A DNA stretch of 64,000 nucleotides, taken from the NCBI RefSeq assembly GCF_014633365.1, contig NC_068346.1, positions 16,451,030 to 16,515,029 of the forward strand. The letters are read 5' to 3'. The notes under the pieces are model-generated. The model made no database searches. It saw nothing but the letters and a program-made list of their open reading frames with translations, and had not been told where the DNA came from. Position numbers and translations under genes: made by a program. The stretch comes from Diospyros lotus (lineage: Eukaryota > Streptophyta > Magnoliopsida > Ericales > Ebenaceae). Below are positions 1-12,860 of this stretch, piece by piece (the first letter of the stretch is position 1; every line of letters starts with the position of its first letter).

Positions 1-1392
1 CAATTATATTTGGTTTTAGCAAAAACCTAAGGGAAAATCAATGATCCAATCAACAATCATCATTGTCATTGCAAATCAAATCTGACAATAATACAAATCA
101 CGGGTGAGAGCAACATTAGATTACAAGGGATGATCCGCAACAATAGCAGCATGACATTTGAAGTGATAGTGGTTAGATTCGTGCAGATTTGATATTTGAT
201 AGTGATAATGGTGAGTTTCGCTTATAAATAACAAGCTTTTTTTTTTTTTCAATTTTCTATTTTGCAAAGGAATTCAATAAGTCATAGAAAGGTCAAAAGT
301 TTCTAAAAAAATTATAAAAAGGAAAAAGAAAGGGAGAAATTTGGGTTGCTAGAAAGACTAGTCTAGTTAACTAGATTACCAATAAATTGGCGAATCATAA
401 TAGCTTTAAGTGATTTTCAACGTTTTCCAATATTGATTGGAGATGAAAATGGTTAGAGAAAGCCCAAGCATGATCGTGGCAATTTCAGGCAGTAGCAAGA
501 ATGACAAGGGTTGGCTTGAAGGTTGTTAACGGTGAAAGAAAGTTGCTGGCGATGAAAGAAGCTGCTAAAGAGAAGGGGTGCACATGTAATTTTTGGAACT
601 AGGTGGGAGTAAAGTGCAATTTCAAGAAGTTTCTAAACTTTAAAGGTGATGCTTTCACCCCAAACTTTTGTTTTGTGATAGTTTTACCTAAACAAATTTG
701 AAGATTTTCTTTAATACCCTTAAATTTCCACTAAATTTTATGCATATTTGAATTCATGAAATTGCATATTAGCCCCAAATCATTGAAATATGACAAACGT
801 GCTTAAAGTTTTGTATTAAATGCATTAAATCCTAATTTACTATTATTGTGCATGCATACATTGTCATGTCATTTCCTTATTATCAGGTGACTTGTAAAGA
901 GATACTATAATTCATTATCGATGGGCAAATGGTTTTAATTTCCCCAAACCATGGTGTTTGATTCAGATAATAAATGAATTAATGTTTTTGCAACCATTTG
1001 GTTATAAGGCATGCATACGCATGAAAAAAAAAAATGATTTGAGAGCATCATTAAGTGTTTTCATCACTTCCCAACCATTCAACATGTCAAGTAGTCCAAG
1101 TACTTCCAAGCAAAAGGAAAAAGTTCATGCCTATTTATTAATGGGCTCATCTACGTATAACGAATTTGTAATAATTATTTTTTGTGAAAGTTTTGGACAT
1201 GATATATATGACAATTTGAATGCTTATTTCTTAATATCTAGTATAAGTATGATCAAGTTTCAATTATTAGGTTTGATCTTAAACCAAGTGTCGCGATTAA
1301 TGAAATAAGGAAATTTGATATTATTATATATATATATGTATGTATATAACCTTATTTTATCATAGTAACACACTTGAAAAGGCAAGATGTTA
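1..1392. other. AT-rich repeat-derived sequence, no gene recognised
   Basis: No coding signal I trust. Because a primer-binding-site motif follows at 1397, the right part of this stretch is probably the 3' portion of a 5' LTR, but I cannot fix its left boundary or see its partner LTR. There is a short TA microsatellite near 1325. Confidence 0.4.
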
Positions 1393-1396
1393 TAGT

Positions 1397-1408
1397 TGGT
1401 ATCAGAGT
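1397..1408 (+). other. Retroelement primer-binding site (initiator Met tRNA type)
   Basis: TGGTATCAGAGT is the usual plant LTR-retrotransposon primer-binding site, complementary to the 3' end of initiator methionine tRNA. It lies about 100 bp upstream of the gypsy-like gag remains, as expected. The preceding bases (TTATAG) may be a mutated LTR 3' end. Confidence 0.6.
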
Positions 1409-1494
1409 GAATCTAAAAAATCCAAGGAAAATGTAACTCAATAGCTGAGAAATTTTTCTTCAAAACTTTTAACACGTGTTTTTCTTAGTTCAAG

Positions 1495-2650
1495 ATGGTT
1501 AGATAACTCGACGCATTTAAAGAAACATGTCCAAATACAATTGCATGATGGAACTTGAACTTATATGGAAGAATTCAATGCAAAGGAGAAAGGGTGTCTC
1601 ATTTTCTTGATGCAATCAAAGAAGTAGTTAGTGATTTCCCCATTAGAATAGAAGTATCCAATCCGTTCCTTCTTAGGGTAGACTACATTATCTACATTAT
1701 TTGTGACTATTAGAGGCCCTTTGCTAAGAAAATTAGAGGCAACCACCACATTATGATTTCACGTAGTTCACTAACAATCTTCTAGATGAACAATTTCGAG
1801 AAGTAGATGAGGCAATGTATAATGCACCAAGAGCCTGGGGAACAAGTCATGTTCAACCATTCTAACATGGGGATCTTTAAAGACACGGATGGGGAAAATG
1901 TGGGTTAGGAATTAATGAAAATAAACATAGCCAAAGTCATCTACGTAAACATAGACAAAAAAAAAATCTATAAAAGGATTCTAATTTGGCTAACGCTTAG
2001 GAACCTACGAATTTTAGCTTTTATATATGAATGTATCGAGTTGGTCTAGATGAAGGTCAAATTTTTTCAAAACAACAAAACATTTTTGTATTGTGATTTG
2101 TGAAGATTAATGAAAACACATTCCTTGCTTTTAGCAAAATATGTGTATCTAACCCAAGCAATACCATAGATGGTTTGAACTCAAAAGAGAAATTACATGG
2201 TGGAATAAGGATGGGTTAAAGACTAGGGAAAGTCAAATGGATTGAATGGAACAACTGGTGCAAAACATGCTAGGGTACATGAAGGGACTACAACCAGCAA
2301 ATCAAGTACCAAGTGCTATTAACCATTATCGAAAACAAAACCTTCTTATATTTCAAGAAAAAACTAGTGATGATCTTAGTGTTACAAAATTCTAGCTCAA
2401 GCAAACTAGAAAACTATTAAGACACATCAAATGCCCTAATAAAGAAAAAGTGAATTGTGTCATTTATATATTACAAGATGAAGTGACTCAATAATGGAAG
2501 ATTATTCAAAGGATATTGAAAGCTCTAACAACCACTACAAAGTCATAATTTCTCAAGGAAAACTCAAAAACAACCATCTCTTAGGAAAGGTTTAAGGAAT
2601 TATTTAATGAAAAATATTTTTCCATATATTAAAAAATTAAAAAAGCACAT
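1495..2650 (+). pseudogene. Ty3/gypsy-type gag remnant
   Basis: Broken by many stops. The part at about 2390-2625 translates to fragments typical of the Retrotrans_gag domain: CPNKEKVNCVIYILQDEV, then a tryptophan after a stop, then ERFKELFNEKYF. In gypsy gag proteins this order is conserved, with the W of the middle helix followed by the F-KE-F--KYF segment. Gag forms the virus-like particle in the cytoplasm. No pol is seen downstream, because the region is replaced by a MITE and other insertions. The element is old: about one stop every 20-40 codons. Confidence 0.55.
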
Positions 2651-2748
2651 AAATTTATGAGATTAATGGCCAATTATGCATCCTATTTGTTTAGTCTAAG
2701 CATTAACTAACAGACACTTTCACTAAAACATTACACAACAAAGACTTC

Positions 2749-3201
2749 GGTTGCGTTCTCTTTATTGTTTTCAAGTCATTTTTAGTTTTCGATTTTCTAA
2801 AATAATGAAAACGTGTTCTCTTTGTTCTTTTTAAAAATGTATTTCTGAAAATAAAAAAAAATTATAAAGAAAACTCAAAATAACAAAAGTTGTTTTGAGT
2901 GTTTTCATCCAAAACAAACTCTAAATACAAAATATATTTATTTATTTATTTATTTATATTTTATTATTACAGGAAAAAATATTACAAAATTTATTAACTT
3001 TAAAATGTATATAATTTTTTAATAATATATTAACATTAAATATTTCTAATTTACTAAATAATCAAATTTATTGAATAAAATATTATTAAAAATTATTTTT
3101 AAAATTTCAAAGAGAACGCGTTTTCTAATTTTTTATTTTGAGAAATAGTTTTTCAAAATGACAAAAAGAATGCGTTTTCAATTTTCTAAAAACAAACTAC
3201 T
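2749..3201. mobile_element. Tourist-like MITE, right end truncated
   Basis: It begins GGTTGCGTTCTCTTT, the same terminus as the complete copy at 10170-10693. It shares that copy's AT-rich interior, inverted in orientation, including the run of TTTA units and repeated 'aaagagaacgcg' subterminal motifs. The right terminal inverted repeat is missing, so no target duplication can be confirmed. It probably has no coding capacity. Confidence 0.6.
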
Positions 3202-3233
3202 ATTCTAAGGCAAAAGACCAACTAGAACATGAA

Positions 3234-4720
3234 TGTGTTAATGAAAATCCAATCTTAAGTATGAAAAATCATTTATGTTAATATCATATTTCAATATAAG
3301 TTTTTCATACTTTGAAACATGCATGAAAGGTTTTGGTCCGAAATTCAAATGTCTGAAAAATCCTTTAGTTTATGCATCATGTTTCGAGACTCCTTTTGAT
3401 AAGATTTCAATATTTTTCTAAATCTGGAAGGTTAGCACCTTATAAGGAGACATATAAGAAAATTACTTCATTTTGGAAAACTATCTCCAAGTATTTCAAT
3501 ACCTATCATTCATTAGTGATAAAATGATTTTTAATCATTTTTTCAAGAAATAGAAAGTATGTATTTTGGAGGTGGTAATATTGTTAAATCTTGAGTTTGT
3601 ACTAAAACCCAAATTCTACTTTCTTATTGTTATGGATTTTGATTTTTTAGATATTTTTATTGAATCCAAATGGGGATTACTTTCTTATTTACATTTATGT
3701 ATTAAAGTAAATGAAAGGTAAAATATAAAATAAAATAAATAAGTTATAGTATATGCATGTCCTGAAGGTTGGCATCATCTGTCAACAGATATTTCATTAT
3801 CTGTCGACCGGAAGAATGCCAAACCTTGGTGCTTCTATAGTGAGCACGCCAACTGTCGACTGATGCCTATGCATCTATCGATCGGCAGAATGCTTACACA
3901 AGGAACTGTCGACCGGTTCAAATGATTTGTCGACCGGATTTTAAATTTTTGCTAATTTGTCGACAGATACCTTGCATTTGGCGACCATTTGTGTCGTAGA
4001 AACCCCCAACGGCTAGTTTTTCCCCTCACCCAAAGTGGCTCTTCCACTACCAACGGCAAAATTCGTGCATAGGCTATCAAGAGGCTATAAATACAAGTCA
4101 AATGGGTGATTCAAACCAACCAAGAGGATTGATTTCAAGCTTACAAGTATTCATTCTTTCAAGAACTTAATTGTTTCATTTGTGCTTTTTTTTCTCTCTA
4201 AAGGCGTTGATTATCATTTGTATTATTTTGTTCAAGTCTTGTATTTATATTGAGAGATCTTGTAACTAAGAGTGTCTACTCTTAGATCCTCTCCTTTTGT
4301 ATTATTCTTGAGTTTCCTAGCTTGTTATGCTAGAGGACTTGCTTGTTGAAGCAGGGATTGAAATTCCTAACTTAGTGCTAGAGGGCTTGCTTGTCTAAAC
4401 AAGAAGTTGTAATCTCCTAACTTGTTGCTAGAGGGCCTATCTGGAGTGATAGGAGATTTTTAGTGGATTGATTGAAAAATCTTTAGTGAGGAGTTAAGAT
4501 AGTGGATTAAGCTTGATTTAAGCCGAACCACTATATATCGTGGTGTCTCTTATTTGTTTGTGCTCTTTGTTTTATTTATTGTTCCAAACATTTCATTAAT
4601 TCTCACTTTCACTAAAATCTCATTTTTCATCAAAAGGATTTTCAAGTTCAATCAAATTTTTAAAACAATCCAATTCACCTCCCCTCTTGATGTTGGTGCC
4701 ATTGCTATTCAAATCTAACA
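3234..4720 (+). mobile_element. Sirevirus-like solo LTR, copy 1
   Basis: Starts TGTG, ends TCTAACA, and is flanked on both sides by CATGAA (3228-3233 and 4721-4726), one base longer than the usual 5-bp copia duplication. It contains about five GTCGAC palindromes (3800-3960), a TATA-like element near 4085, stem-loop I at 4266-4285 (CTAAGAGT/ACTCTTAG) and stem-loop II at 4500-4533 (TAGTGG/CCACTA). The conserved tail matches copies 2-4 and the copy at 34269. The 3' end is secure; the 5' end is less so because the first 500 bp do not resemble the other copies. Confidence 0.6.
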
Positions 4721-4952
4721 CATGAAACAAAGTAAGGTAAGTGGTTGGTATCCCAATATTATGCATAATTAAATAGTTTATGGCAAGAGCTAGATTATCA
4801 TCAGGATTTCCAAGCTAAGTGCCCAATTAATGCATCTAAGGTGCAAAAAATGATAGATAAAGAAAGAGTCTTTGATTTCCTTGCTAATTTGAATGTAGAA
4901 TTTGATCAAATGAGAATTCATATTCTAAGAAAAAACCCCCTTCCTACCCTAC

Positions 4953-5096
4953 TAATATTTTACTCTTGTGATTGATTTTTGATGATGAAAAACAACAATA
5001 AATTTTACACCCTAAGTCATAAGTAAGTATATGGTTTTCAAATAAAAATCAATTTCAAGTATTTTGTTAAAATGAAAATCAAATAAATTATAATTT

Positions 5097-5142
<46 letters not shown>

Positions 5143-6557
5143 AGTAGAGGTTTATAACAACTTATATTTTGACTTAAACAAATTTCCTAAAATGTTTTTT
5201 GAATTGTTGGTCAAAATGGATCAAACTTTTTTCAAAATTAAGCAAAAGTTTTTCGAAGGGAAAAAACCATCCATCGATCGATTTTAGGAATTTGTCGACT
5301 GACAGAATATATGTTCTTGATAGATTGATGATTTTTCCTTTCATATAATTTTGATGATAAAAATCAATTGCATTTTGATGATGAAATTATTTTGTCAATG
5401 GTTATTATCTTAGTACTCCAAATTACTTTTATATGATCAATTAAGCACCAAAATTAAAATCAATTTCATCATGCATTCCAATGTCAAAAATCTTATGATA
5501 AATTTATTGATAACATTTGGAATATTATGTTTAATTTTGGAGTGGAGAAAAAATTTCAAATTATTGCTACAATAATTTTAGTTTACTACAGTAATTTTCG
5601 GTTGCTACAATGTTTTTCGATTGCTATAGTATTTTGCTATAGTGTTGCAATAATGTCGACAAATTGCTTTCCATCTATTGACCGACAGAATGCATTTTTG
5701 CATCTGTCAACAGATTGCTTTAATCTATCTACAAATTGAAGCTTTTTCAATAAAAACTATCGACTGATTGTCACTAAACTGTCGACTAACCTTTGAAATT
5801 TTCTGTATCTATCAACTAATTCTTTTCATCTGTCAACAATTCTTTCATCTGGCACCTCCAATGGCTAGTTTCTCCACTATTCCAAGTTACTCCACCTTCC
5901 ACCAACTGTTATATTCTTGAAAGAGCTTGTGAAGCACTAGAAATAAAGAGCAAAGGGATGAATCAAGATAACCAAGATGATTCATTTTAAGCTTTCAAGT
6001 GATTATTCTTTCAAGAGATTAATTGTTTCATTTGTTCCTCATTTTTTTTTTCTCTAAAGGTTTTGATTATCATTTGTATTATTTTGTTCAAGTCTTGTGT
6101 TTATTTTGAGAGATCTTGTAACTAAAAGTGTCTATTCTTAGATCCTCTCTTTTGTATCATTCTTGGTTTTCCTAGCAAGATTACTAGATGACCTACATAG
6201 ATTGTAAGAGGTTGTATTTTCAAACTTGTTGTTAGAAGGTTTGTTTGTTTGTTTAAGTAGAGGTTATAAATTCTAAACTTGTTGCTAGAGGGCCTATCTA
6301 GAGAGATAGGAAGATTATAGTGAATTGATTGAAAAATCCTTAGTGAGGAGTTAAGGTAGTGGATTAGGTTTAGTTTAAGATGAACCATTATATATCGCGT
6401 GTGTCTTTCTTGTTTTACTTATAGCTTTAACCAACTCTTTTACAAGTATAAAAATCTCTTTTTTTACCAAAAATAATTTCAAACTTTAATCAAATTTTTA
6501 AATAACTCAATTCACCTGACTATTGGGTATTGATGTCATTTCTATACAAACCAAACA
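4953..6557 (+). mobile_element. Sirevirus-like solo LTR, copy 2, inside copia gag
   Basis: Flanked by the 5-bp target duplication CCTAC (4948-4952 and 6558-6562). It starts TAATATTTTACTC, a mutated form of the family start TGATATTTTACTC, and ends AAACA. No internal region or primer-binding site adjoins it, so it is a solo LTR. It carries scattered GTCGAC motifs (about 5293, 5654, 5780) and a TC/TA microsatellite. Stem-loop I at 6122-6141 is degenerate, consistent with an older copy. Confidence 0.8.
5097..5143. repeat. (TC)n(TA)n compound microsatellite
   Basis: About 13 TC units followed by about 10 TA units, inside the LTR at 4953-6557. Confidence 0.95.
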
Positions 6558-6812
6558 CCTACTACAAGCTTACTCATACGTGTTATAAGAAGAATGTAGG
6601 AGAAATGTTATGCTCCTACTTGCCACAAATAATAGATTAGACATGGTGGAAAACCCTTTATTGGACAAAACTTCTATTAGCCAAGGACCTTTTAAGAAAG
6701 ATCTATTGAGATGTGATTTTTATGGGAAGCCTATGGATATAAAAGAAAATTGCAGGTCTCTAGATTGCAGACCCAATAGAGGAAAAGGAAAAAGATATGA
6801 AGGGCATCCATA

Positions 6813-7638
6813 AGCATATCTATCAAAGATTGCCCAAGTAGAAGCTAAGCCATGTGTAACGGTCTGCCTCCCCAAGCACTCGCTAGCAAAGGAGATCCAT
6901 GAGAGGCTCGTTAAAAGATGGAGTAGAACAACCTTAACTCAAACATCCATATGCATCCATATATCCATTCATGGATTACAACATAACACAAGATCAATCA
7001 TTATCCTCTTACTTTTTGCACATTGTAAAACATAAGGGCAAAATGAATAAAAAAATACAAAGAACTATTATACTCTTTCTTCCCTGACAAAACTAACTCC
7101 CAGGGATCTTTAGTTCAGAATGACTCTGTACACATGTTACAACTAACTCATACGCTACTATACTCGCTCTTCTCTTTAGCCTTACCTTTGTCTTTCCATG
7201 AAATGATGTAAGAAACAATATGAACCGCAAGGCTCAGCAAGTATTTATATATAGCAACAAATGTGAGCAAGAATGGAGGAGTAATACAGAGCAACAATAT
7301 AATGAATCAACAACACCCATAAGAGACCCTCACCCTTATAGGAACAATTTCATTGTCGATATGAACAACATCCATCTAACATTCCTCCCACCATGGCTAG
7401 AACATCACTAACCACACTTTCAAATCATGACATATTCCAATGAATGAATGAATGATTATATACCATATATTTATATCATAGATATGGTGGATCGTTATCC
7501 ACCCCCCACACCTAGTCCATGCTAGGCGGCAATTTGAGCCGTAGCTCCCACGATCAAGCATAAGCCTACTATCTTGGTGGGATATCCTTTCTCTAACGCG
7601 GACACACCGCCACACAGCATATATATAAGAGCACACAT
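6813..7638. other. Unassigned sequence between element remnants
   Basis: No gene recognised. The stretch from 6855 (TGTAACGGTCTGCC) looks like a possible LTR start, but I found no matching end or target duplication. Reading frames on both strands are short and without recognisable domains. Confidence 0.4.
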
Positions 7639-7643
7639 GTATG

Positions 7644-8923
7644 TGATATAATTGAAACGATATGGCACACACTAAGAGGGGGTGAATTGGTATATTAAAA
7701 ATAATTTTGAAACCTTATGAATGAATAACAAATTAAGTAAGAATAAAAATGCCAACTGATACAAATAAAAACAGAGAGCACAGGAAATCAAGATTTATAG
7801 TGGTTCGGCTTTCCAAGCCTAATCCACTACCTTAGCTACCCACTAAAGATTTTGTAATAACTTCACTATCAACCTCCTACTCAATACGAGCAGGTCCTCT
7901 AGTCCTTGACTAGGAAGTGTACAACCCTCCCAATTTAATGGGCCATCTAGCTTATGCTAGGAAAATTACAGAAATCGTGAAATTGAGAGCTAAGAGTACA
8001 ACTCTTAGTTACAAGCTCTCTCTTTAAATAAATAATCGAGGCTTAAAATGAATGGAACAGTGAGATATCAAAGCCTCAAAAATGAAAATACAGAGAGAAA
8101 AATTGAACGCTCGATGTAACAGTGAAAGCTCGGTGGTTGAAGATATTCAATCTGTTTAGCAGCCACAATCGATTCTCTCAACCCCATATTTATAGTTGAC
8201 GGTGGATAAGTTTAAATTTTGGACCGTTATGGATAGTTAGACGAGCATTAATTGTGCTAAAAACTAGCCGTTATAAGTTTATGAGAAACAAACTGTCGAT
8301 AGACAAAATTGGTTAGTCGACTACATTTTCAAATAAACTAGGCATAGTCAACAAACTAGAAAACATAGTCGACTATTGTTTAAGCATAGTCAACTATTGT
8401 CGAACAAAGTCTACTGATAGTCGACAATCACATACATATAGTCGACAGATTCAAAAATATGAAAAAAAGTTTGAAAATCATATACATACATAGTCGACAG
8501 AACAAAAGTCATAGTCGACTATCCTTACATAATAGTCGACATAATAGAATATAGTCGACAGAACATCAAGCATAGTCGACTATCCTTAGGCATAATTGAC
8601 TGCACTAACACATATAGTCGACTACCCATTTTGAAAAATTGAACACTTAACATCTCCTCATTTTGATTCTTTTGGAAGCAAGTTGAGATTATAAAAAACA
8701 TATTTATTTTGAATTTAAACACACTCAACCACACTCAATATTTCTTCTATATAGATTTTCATAACTTTGCTTCAAAGAGATTTAAAGATTGATTTCCTCA
8801 TTCATATAGATTGATTCAAAATCAAACTTATTCATATAGATATATTCACTCATATAAATTTAGAGATTTGATTTTCATATAGTCATTATCAAAACTATTT
8901 TATTTTCCAAGAGTAAAATATCA
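7644..8923 (-). mobile_element. Sirevirus-like solo LTR, copy 3
   Basis: Flanked by the 5-bp target duplication GTATG (7639-7643 and 8924-8928). On the - strand it starts TGATATTTTACTCTTGG and ends in CA, with the family tail (GTGTGTGCCATA region) at about 7670. It holds the densest GTCGAC array in the window (about 8314-8622), stem-loop I at 7990-8008 and stem-loop II at 7798-7829. No primer-binding site or coding region adjoins it. Confidence 0.85.
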
Positions 8924-8928
8924 GTATG

Positions 8929-10166
8929 CCAATGTAGGAGGTATGCATTATCATTCCCAAACATAACATGCAAATGATGCATTCTCATGAGGTTATTGAC
9001 CCCCCATCTCAATCAAAGATCTATTTTCATGAAAGGATCCCCTTCTACATGTTTTTATGCATCCATTGCACCCTAAAGTCCCCCATGCACAAAACACACC
9101 AAAATGCACAAGAATTAGCTAAGAGCATCTAGACAAATTTTGGAACCAAAAAGAGACCATCCAAAACTTGGCCAAATAGTTTGAATTATATACCAAAATG
9201 AATCTTATTGAGTCTAGTTTACAACTCAATAAATGAATATCAATTCTAATATTTCTACAAAAAGTTATGCACAAAATAGCAGAGTATGCTCAACCTGTCA
9301 AGGGCCCAAGATAGTTGACAAATGAGAAGTAACTGTCGACTAACAGTGGATTTTTCACCCAATTTGTCAACTAATTAAGGCATTACTCGACTAACAAAAT
9401 ACCCAAAATCCTTTCATCGACTAGCTCGACCAATTTAATTGATAGATGAACCCCCAAACATGAGAATTAAGATACGAACACTAAAAAATACATGCAAGAT
9501 ACACCAAATTCTTGCACGTAACTACACCCTATCAATAAACATGTCATTTCTTTTAAAAATATGGAGTGAAACAAGTCTCCATTTAGATGATACGTATAGT
9601 TAACCAAAAATTCGAGAAAAACAACATGAAACACAATCAACCAGATTTATACAAAAACCCCCTTTTCAACAAAAGGGTTTTATGAATTTCAAATCCAAAA
9701 ATGGATGAACAAAGGTCATCAATGGAAGGGAAAGACCAAGACTTGCACCAAATAAAGAGATAAGGGAAAGAACTTGCCTTTAAAAGCTTATTGATGGCTG
9801 GAATGAGAATTAAAGTTGCTAGAATCACCAACTTCACTTCCAAAAACTTCAAATCCAAGAGAAGGGATTGAAAAAGAGAAGAGTAAGAAGAAGAGAGAAA
9901 GGGGAAATGAAGAAACGAGAGAGAGAAGAGAGAAAACTAAGAAGGTTTCTTCCCCTTTACATATATATATATATATATATATATTCTTATTTTTCTTTTC
10001 ATCTCTTTTTCCATTTCTCAAATTACCCCTCGTTAACTTCATTAATCCCACATATACACATAATCGGCTAACACATTCAATTGAGCCCAATTATTTTGAC
10101 TTTTTAACTCATTTTACTTTGAATTTTTCACTCAGCCAAATCTACACCATTTGATTTTTCAACACT
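8929..10166. other. Unassigned repeat-derived sequence
   Basis: No gene. 9290-9440 has GTCGAC and degraded TGTCAAC motifs like those in the LTR arrays, so part of it is probably another old LTR. 9800-9985 is purine-rich and ends in a TA microsatellite (9958-9984), which creates spurious overlapping ORFs on both strands. Confidence 0.45.
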
Positions 10167-10169
10167 TAA

Positions 10170-10693
10170 GGTTGCGTTCTCTTTGTTTTTCAATTTTCAA
10201 TTTTGAGTTTTGAATTCATTTTTAGTTTTCTATTTTGTTAGTTTGTTTTTAGAAAATTGAAAACACGTTCTCTTTATCATTTTGAAAAATTATTTCTCAA
10301 AACAGAAAATTAAAAAATGCGTTCTCTTTGGAATTTTGGAAATATTTTTTTAATAATATTTTATTCAATAAATTTGATTATTCAGTAAATTAGAAATATT
10401 TAATGTTAATATATTATTAAAAAAATATATACATTTTAAAATTAATGAATTTTGTAATATTTTCTCATTATAATAATAAAATATGAATAAATAAATAAAT
10501 AAATATGTTTTGAGTTTTGAGTTTGTTTTGAATGAAAACACTCAAAATAACTTTTTGTAGTTTTGATTTTTCTTTACAAATTTTTTTTTTTTTTCAAAGA
10601 TGTATTTTTAAAAACAACAAAAAGATCGCGTTTTCATTATTTTAGAAAATTAAAAACTAAAAATAACTTGAAAACAGCAAAAAGAACGCAGCC
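10170..10693. mobile_element. Tourist-like (PIF/Harbinger) MITE, complete
   Basis: Terminal inverted repeats GGTTGCGTTCTCTTT and AAAAAGAACGCAGCC, flanked by the 3-bp duplication TAA (10167-10169 and 10694-10696) typical of PIF/Harbinger-derived MITEs. It is 524 bp, AT-rich and non-coding, with repeated subterminal copies of the 'gcgttctcttt' motif. Relatives in this window are at 2749, 15234 and 54276. Confidence 0.85.
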
Positions 10694-10696
10694 TAA

Positions 10697-11039
10697 GACT
10701 TTGGCTATTCTTCACTTAATTATTTTCTACTTACAAACTTCCACTCACTTAAATCTTCTTGCAAAAACATTAAACAATTTAAATTTTTAATCCAATTATG
10801 ACAAATTACCGCACACACGATGCATTATCAAATTTAACCCAAAACCATTAACGAGTCACTATACCATGTGTTGAGATTGGACCTACCAACCTTTCAAAAA
10901 AAAAAAAAAAAGGTAGCTTTTTTACAGTAGTTGATGACTAAGGTTAAGATGGAAATCAATTGCTCCATCTTCTTTCTTTCCTATAATTTCTTCATCTCAT
11001 TATGCCCTGGTAATGTTCCTAGTCAAGGTACTATTACAA
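10697..11039. other. Short intergenic stretch
   Basis: Nothing recognised apart from a run of about 15 A near 10895. Confidence 0.5.
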
Positions 11040-12860
11040 CACTTACTTCAACTTCTATAGAAAACCATCTTGGATTATAAACTTTGGAGCCTTAGCTCAT
11101 ATGATAGGTTCCTCTAATTAATTCCTATCTGACTTGTATTCCATGCTCTAGCAAAGACAGTTAGAATTGCAGATGGCATTATGGAACAAGGTCCATTAAC
11201 TGTAATCAATAATTTAGAATTTCCTCAGTACTTCATGTCCCTAACTCTGCGAATAACTTATTATCTGTGAGCTCTATTACTAGGCCTAAATTGTAAAATT
11301 AATCTTTTTCCTATTCGTTGTATTTTCCAAGAAGTGAGCACAAGGAAAATTTTTTGCCCTGGTAGACTAGTTGATGGCTTGTAGCTGTTGGACAATGATT
11401 CTATCTCTTAGCCTAACCGACAAGAACTAAAAGCTGGCCACTTAAATGCAATGGCATCAAAGATTAGATCATCCTTCTTTTTCAGTGTTAGGGAAACTTG
11501 TTCTAGGTTTAACAAAACAATGCAGTATGAGAAATCTGTTTTGTGAGGCTTGTGAGTTTGTTAAACACACAAGACATGTTTACCTTGTTACTAATAATAA
11601 AAGTTCTAAACCTTTTATGATTGTTCATTTAGATATTTAGGGACCTAGTAGGACTAAGCCTATTACTAATCGTAGATGTTTTATAACATTTATTGATTGC
11701 TTTAGTCGAACCACTTGGGTTTATCTTATGACAATTAGAAGTGAGGCTAATAGCTATTTTCAAACATTCAACAAAATGACCACCATTTAGTTTGATGCAA
11801 AAATCTGGGTTCTGAGAAGTGATAATGGGCTAGAGTATAGGGATAAAGACTTTCAAGAGTATCTAAGGGAATAGGGTATCACACATCAAACTAGTTGTGT
11901 TGATACCCCTACTCCAAATGGGGCAGCAGAAAGAATATGCATCTCTTGGTAGTGGCTAGGGCTCTCCTATTCATTATGCTTGTTCCAAAGACTTATTGGG
12001 GAGATGTTGTCCTCATAGTTACCTATCTCATTAACTGAATGTCCCTTAATTTTAGAACTCCCTTGGAATTGTTATTGGGAGTATCAGCCAATACTATCCC
12101 TTCCAAAGTTTTTGGTTGTTCCTGCTATGTAAGGAATCACACTTCTACAAGAGGCTAGATCCTAAGCCATCAAATTCATTTATATTGGATATTCTGCAAC
12201 TCAAAAATGATACAAATACTATCACCCACCTACCCAAAAATTCTATGTAAGTATGGATGTTACCCTTAGGAAGATAAGAGTTATTTTCAATATGCTCTAT
12301 CACCTCTTCAAGGAAAGAGTCCAAGAGATTGGAAACAGGAAGAGATGTCTGTAAGATCTCTATATCATCCTGTGTAGTGGATTGAAACTTTGGAGATTAT
12401 GAAGACTGCAAGTAGTAATGATGTAACTAAGGAGAAGGAAGATAAGGATATGTTGGATATGGAATTGTTGGAAACGGGTGAAGAAGCTACTAGTTGTAAG
12501 AAGCCAAGCAAGGAGAAAGGAGTAGGGGATGCATGTGAGAAATCAAGTCAGCTGGATAAAGGAATCACAAATGCAAATCATCAGGGCTTGAATAGATTTG
12601 ACAAAGGAGAGGTATTAACTTATTTTTACTGGAAACAAGCCACTCAACACAGTCTACCTATCCAAAAAGATTGTCTGAACTCCACTGATACTAGTAAGTA
12701 CCCCACTGACCCTAAATCTCATGTTTATAATCAAACCTCTATAACTAATATTGAGCTTGATTCTACATTTAGTATCTCTAATTTGGATCTTCCTATAGCT
12801 ATAAGAAAAAGATTTAGGAGTTGTACTTTATAATCTTATCTCCAATTCTATTACTTATAA
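11040..12860 (+). pseudogene. Ty1/copia pol remnant (protease, integrase, linker)
   Basis: Domains in order: a decayed protease motif near 11066-11110 (SWIINFGALAHM, where the family has a DSG catalytic core); the zinc-binding part of integrase at 11446-11640 (WHQRLDHPS and CEACE); integrase core remains at 11640-11940 (VHLDI, FITFIDCFSRTTWVYLM, LRSDNGLEYR); and the linker before reverse transcriptase at 12390-12833, ending LPIAIRKRFRSCT, a conserved copia junction. Reverse transcriptase and RNase H are missing because the element stops just before the Helitron at 12991. Multiple stops and frame changes make it non-functional. Confidence 0.8.

Larger units (their letters stand above)
4727..6810 (+). 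pseudogene. Ty1/copia gag remnant split by a solo LTR
   Basis: The left part, about 4727-4947, reads VFDFLANLNVEFDQMRIHIL near its end, the conserved core of plant copia gag. The right part, about 6563-6810, resumes with the following gag segment (EECRRN) and a degenerate zinc-knuckle region (RCDFYGKPMDIKENC, where one cysteine has become tyrosine). The gap is exactly the solo LTR at 4953-6557 plus one copy of its target duplication. Several stops remain in both halves, so this is a pseudogene. No pol was found to its right. Confidence 0.6.

Noticed and set aside
8281..8640. Repeated GTCGAC motifs as a possible CRISPR-like array
   Set aside because: The spacing is irregular (about 18-52 bp), the repeat is only 6-10 bp and palindromic, it lies inside a solo LTR with a target duplication, and the genome is eukaryotic.
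9788..10154. Overlapping ORFs of 67-112 codons on both strands
   Set aside because: They arise from a purine-rich stretch and a TA microsatellite; low complexity and no domain.
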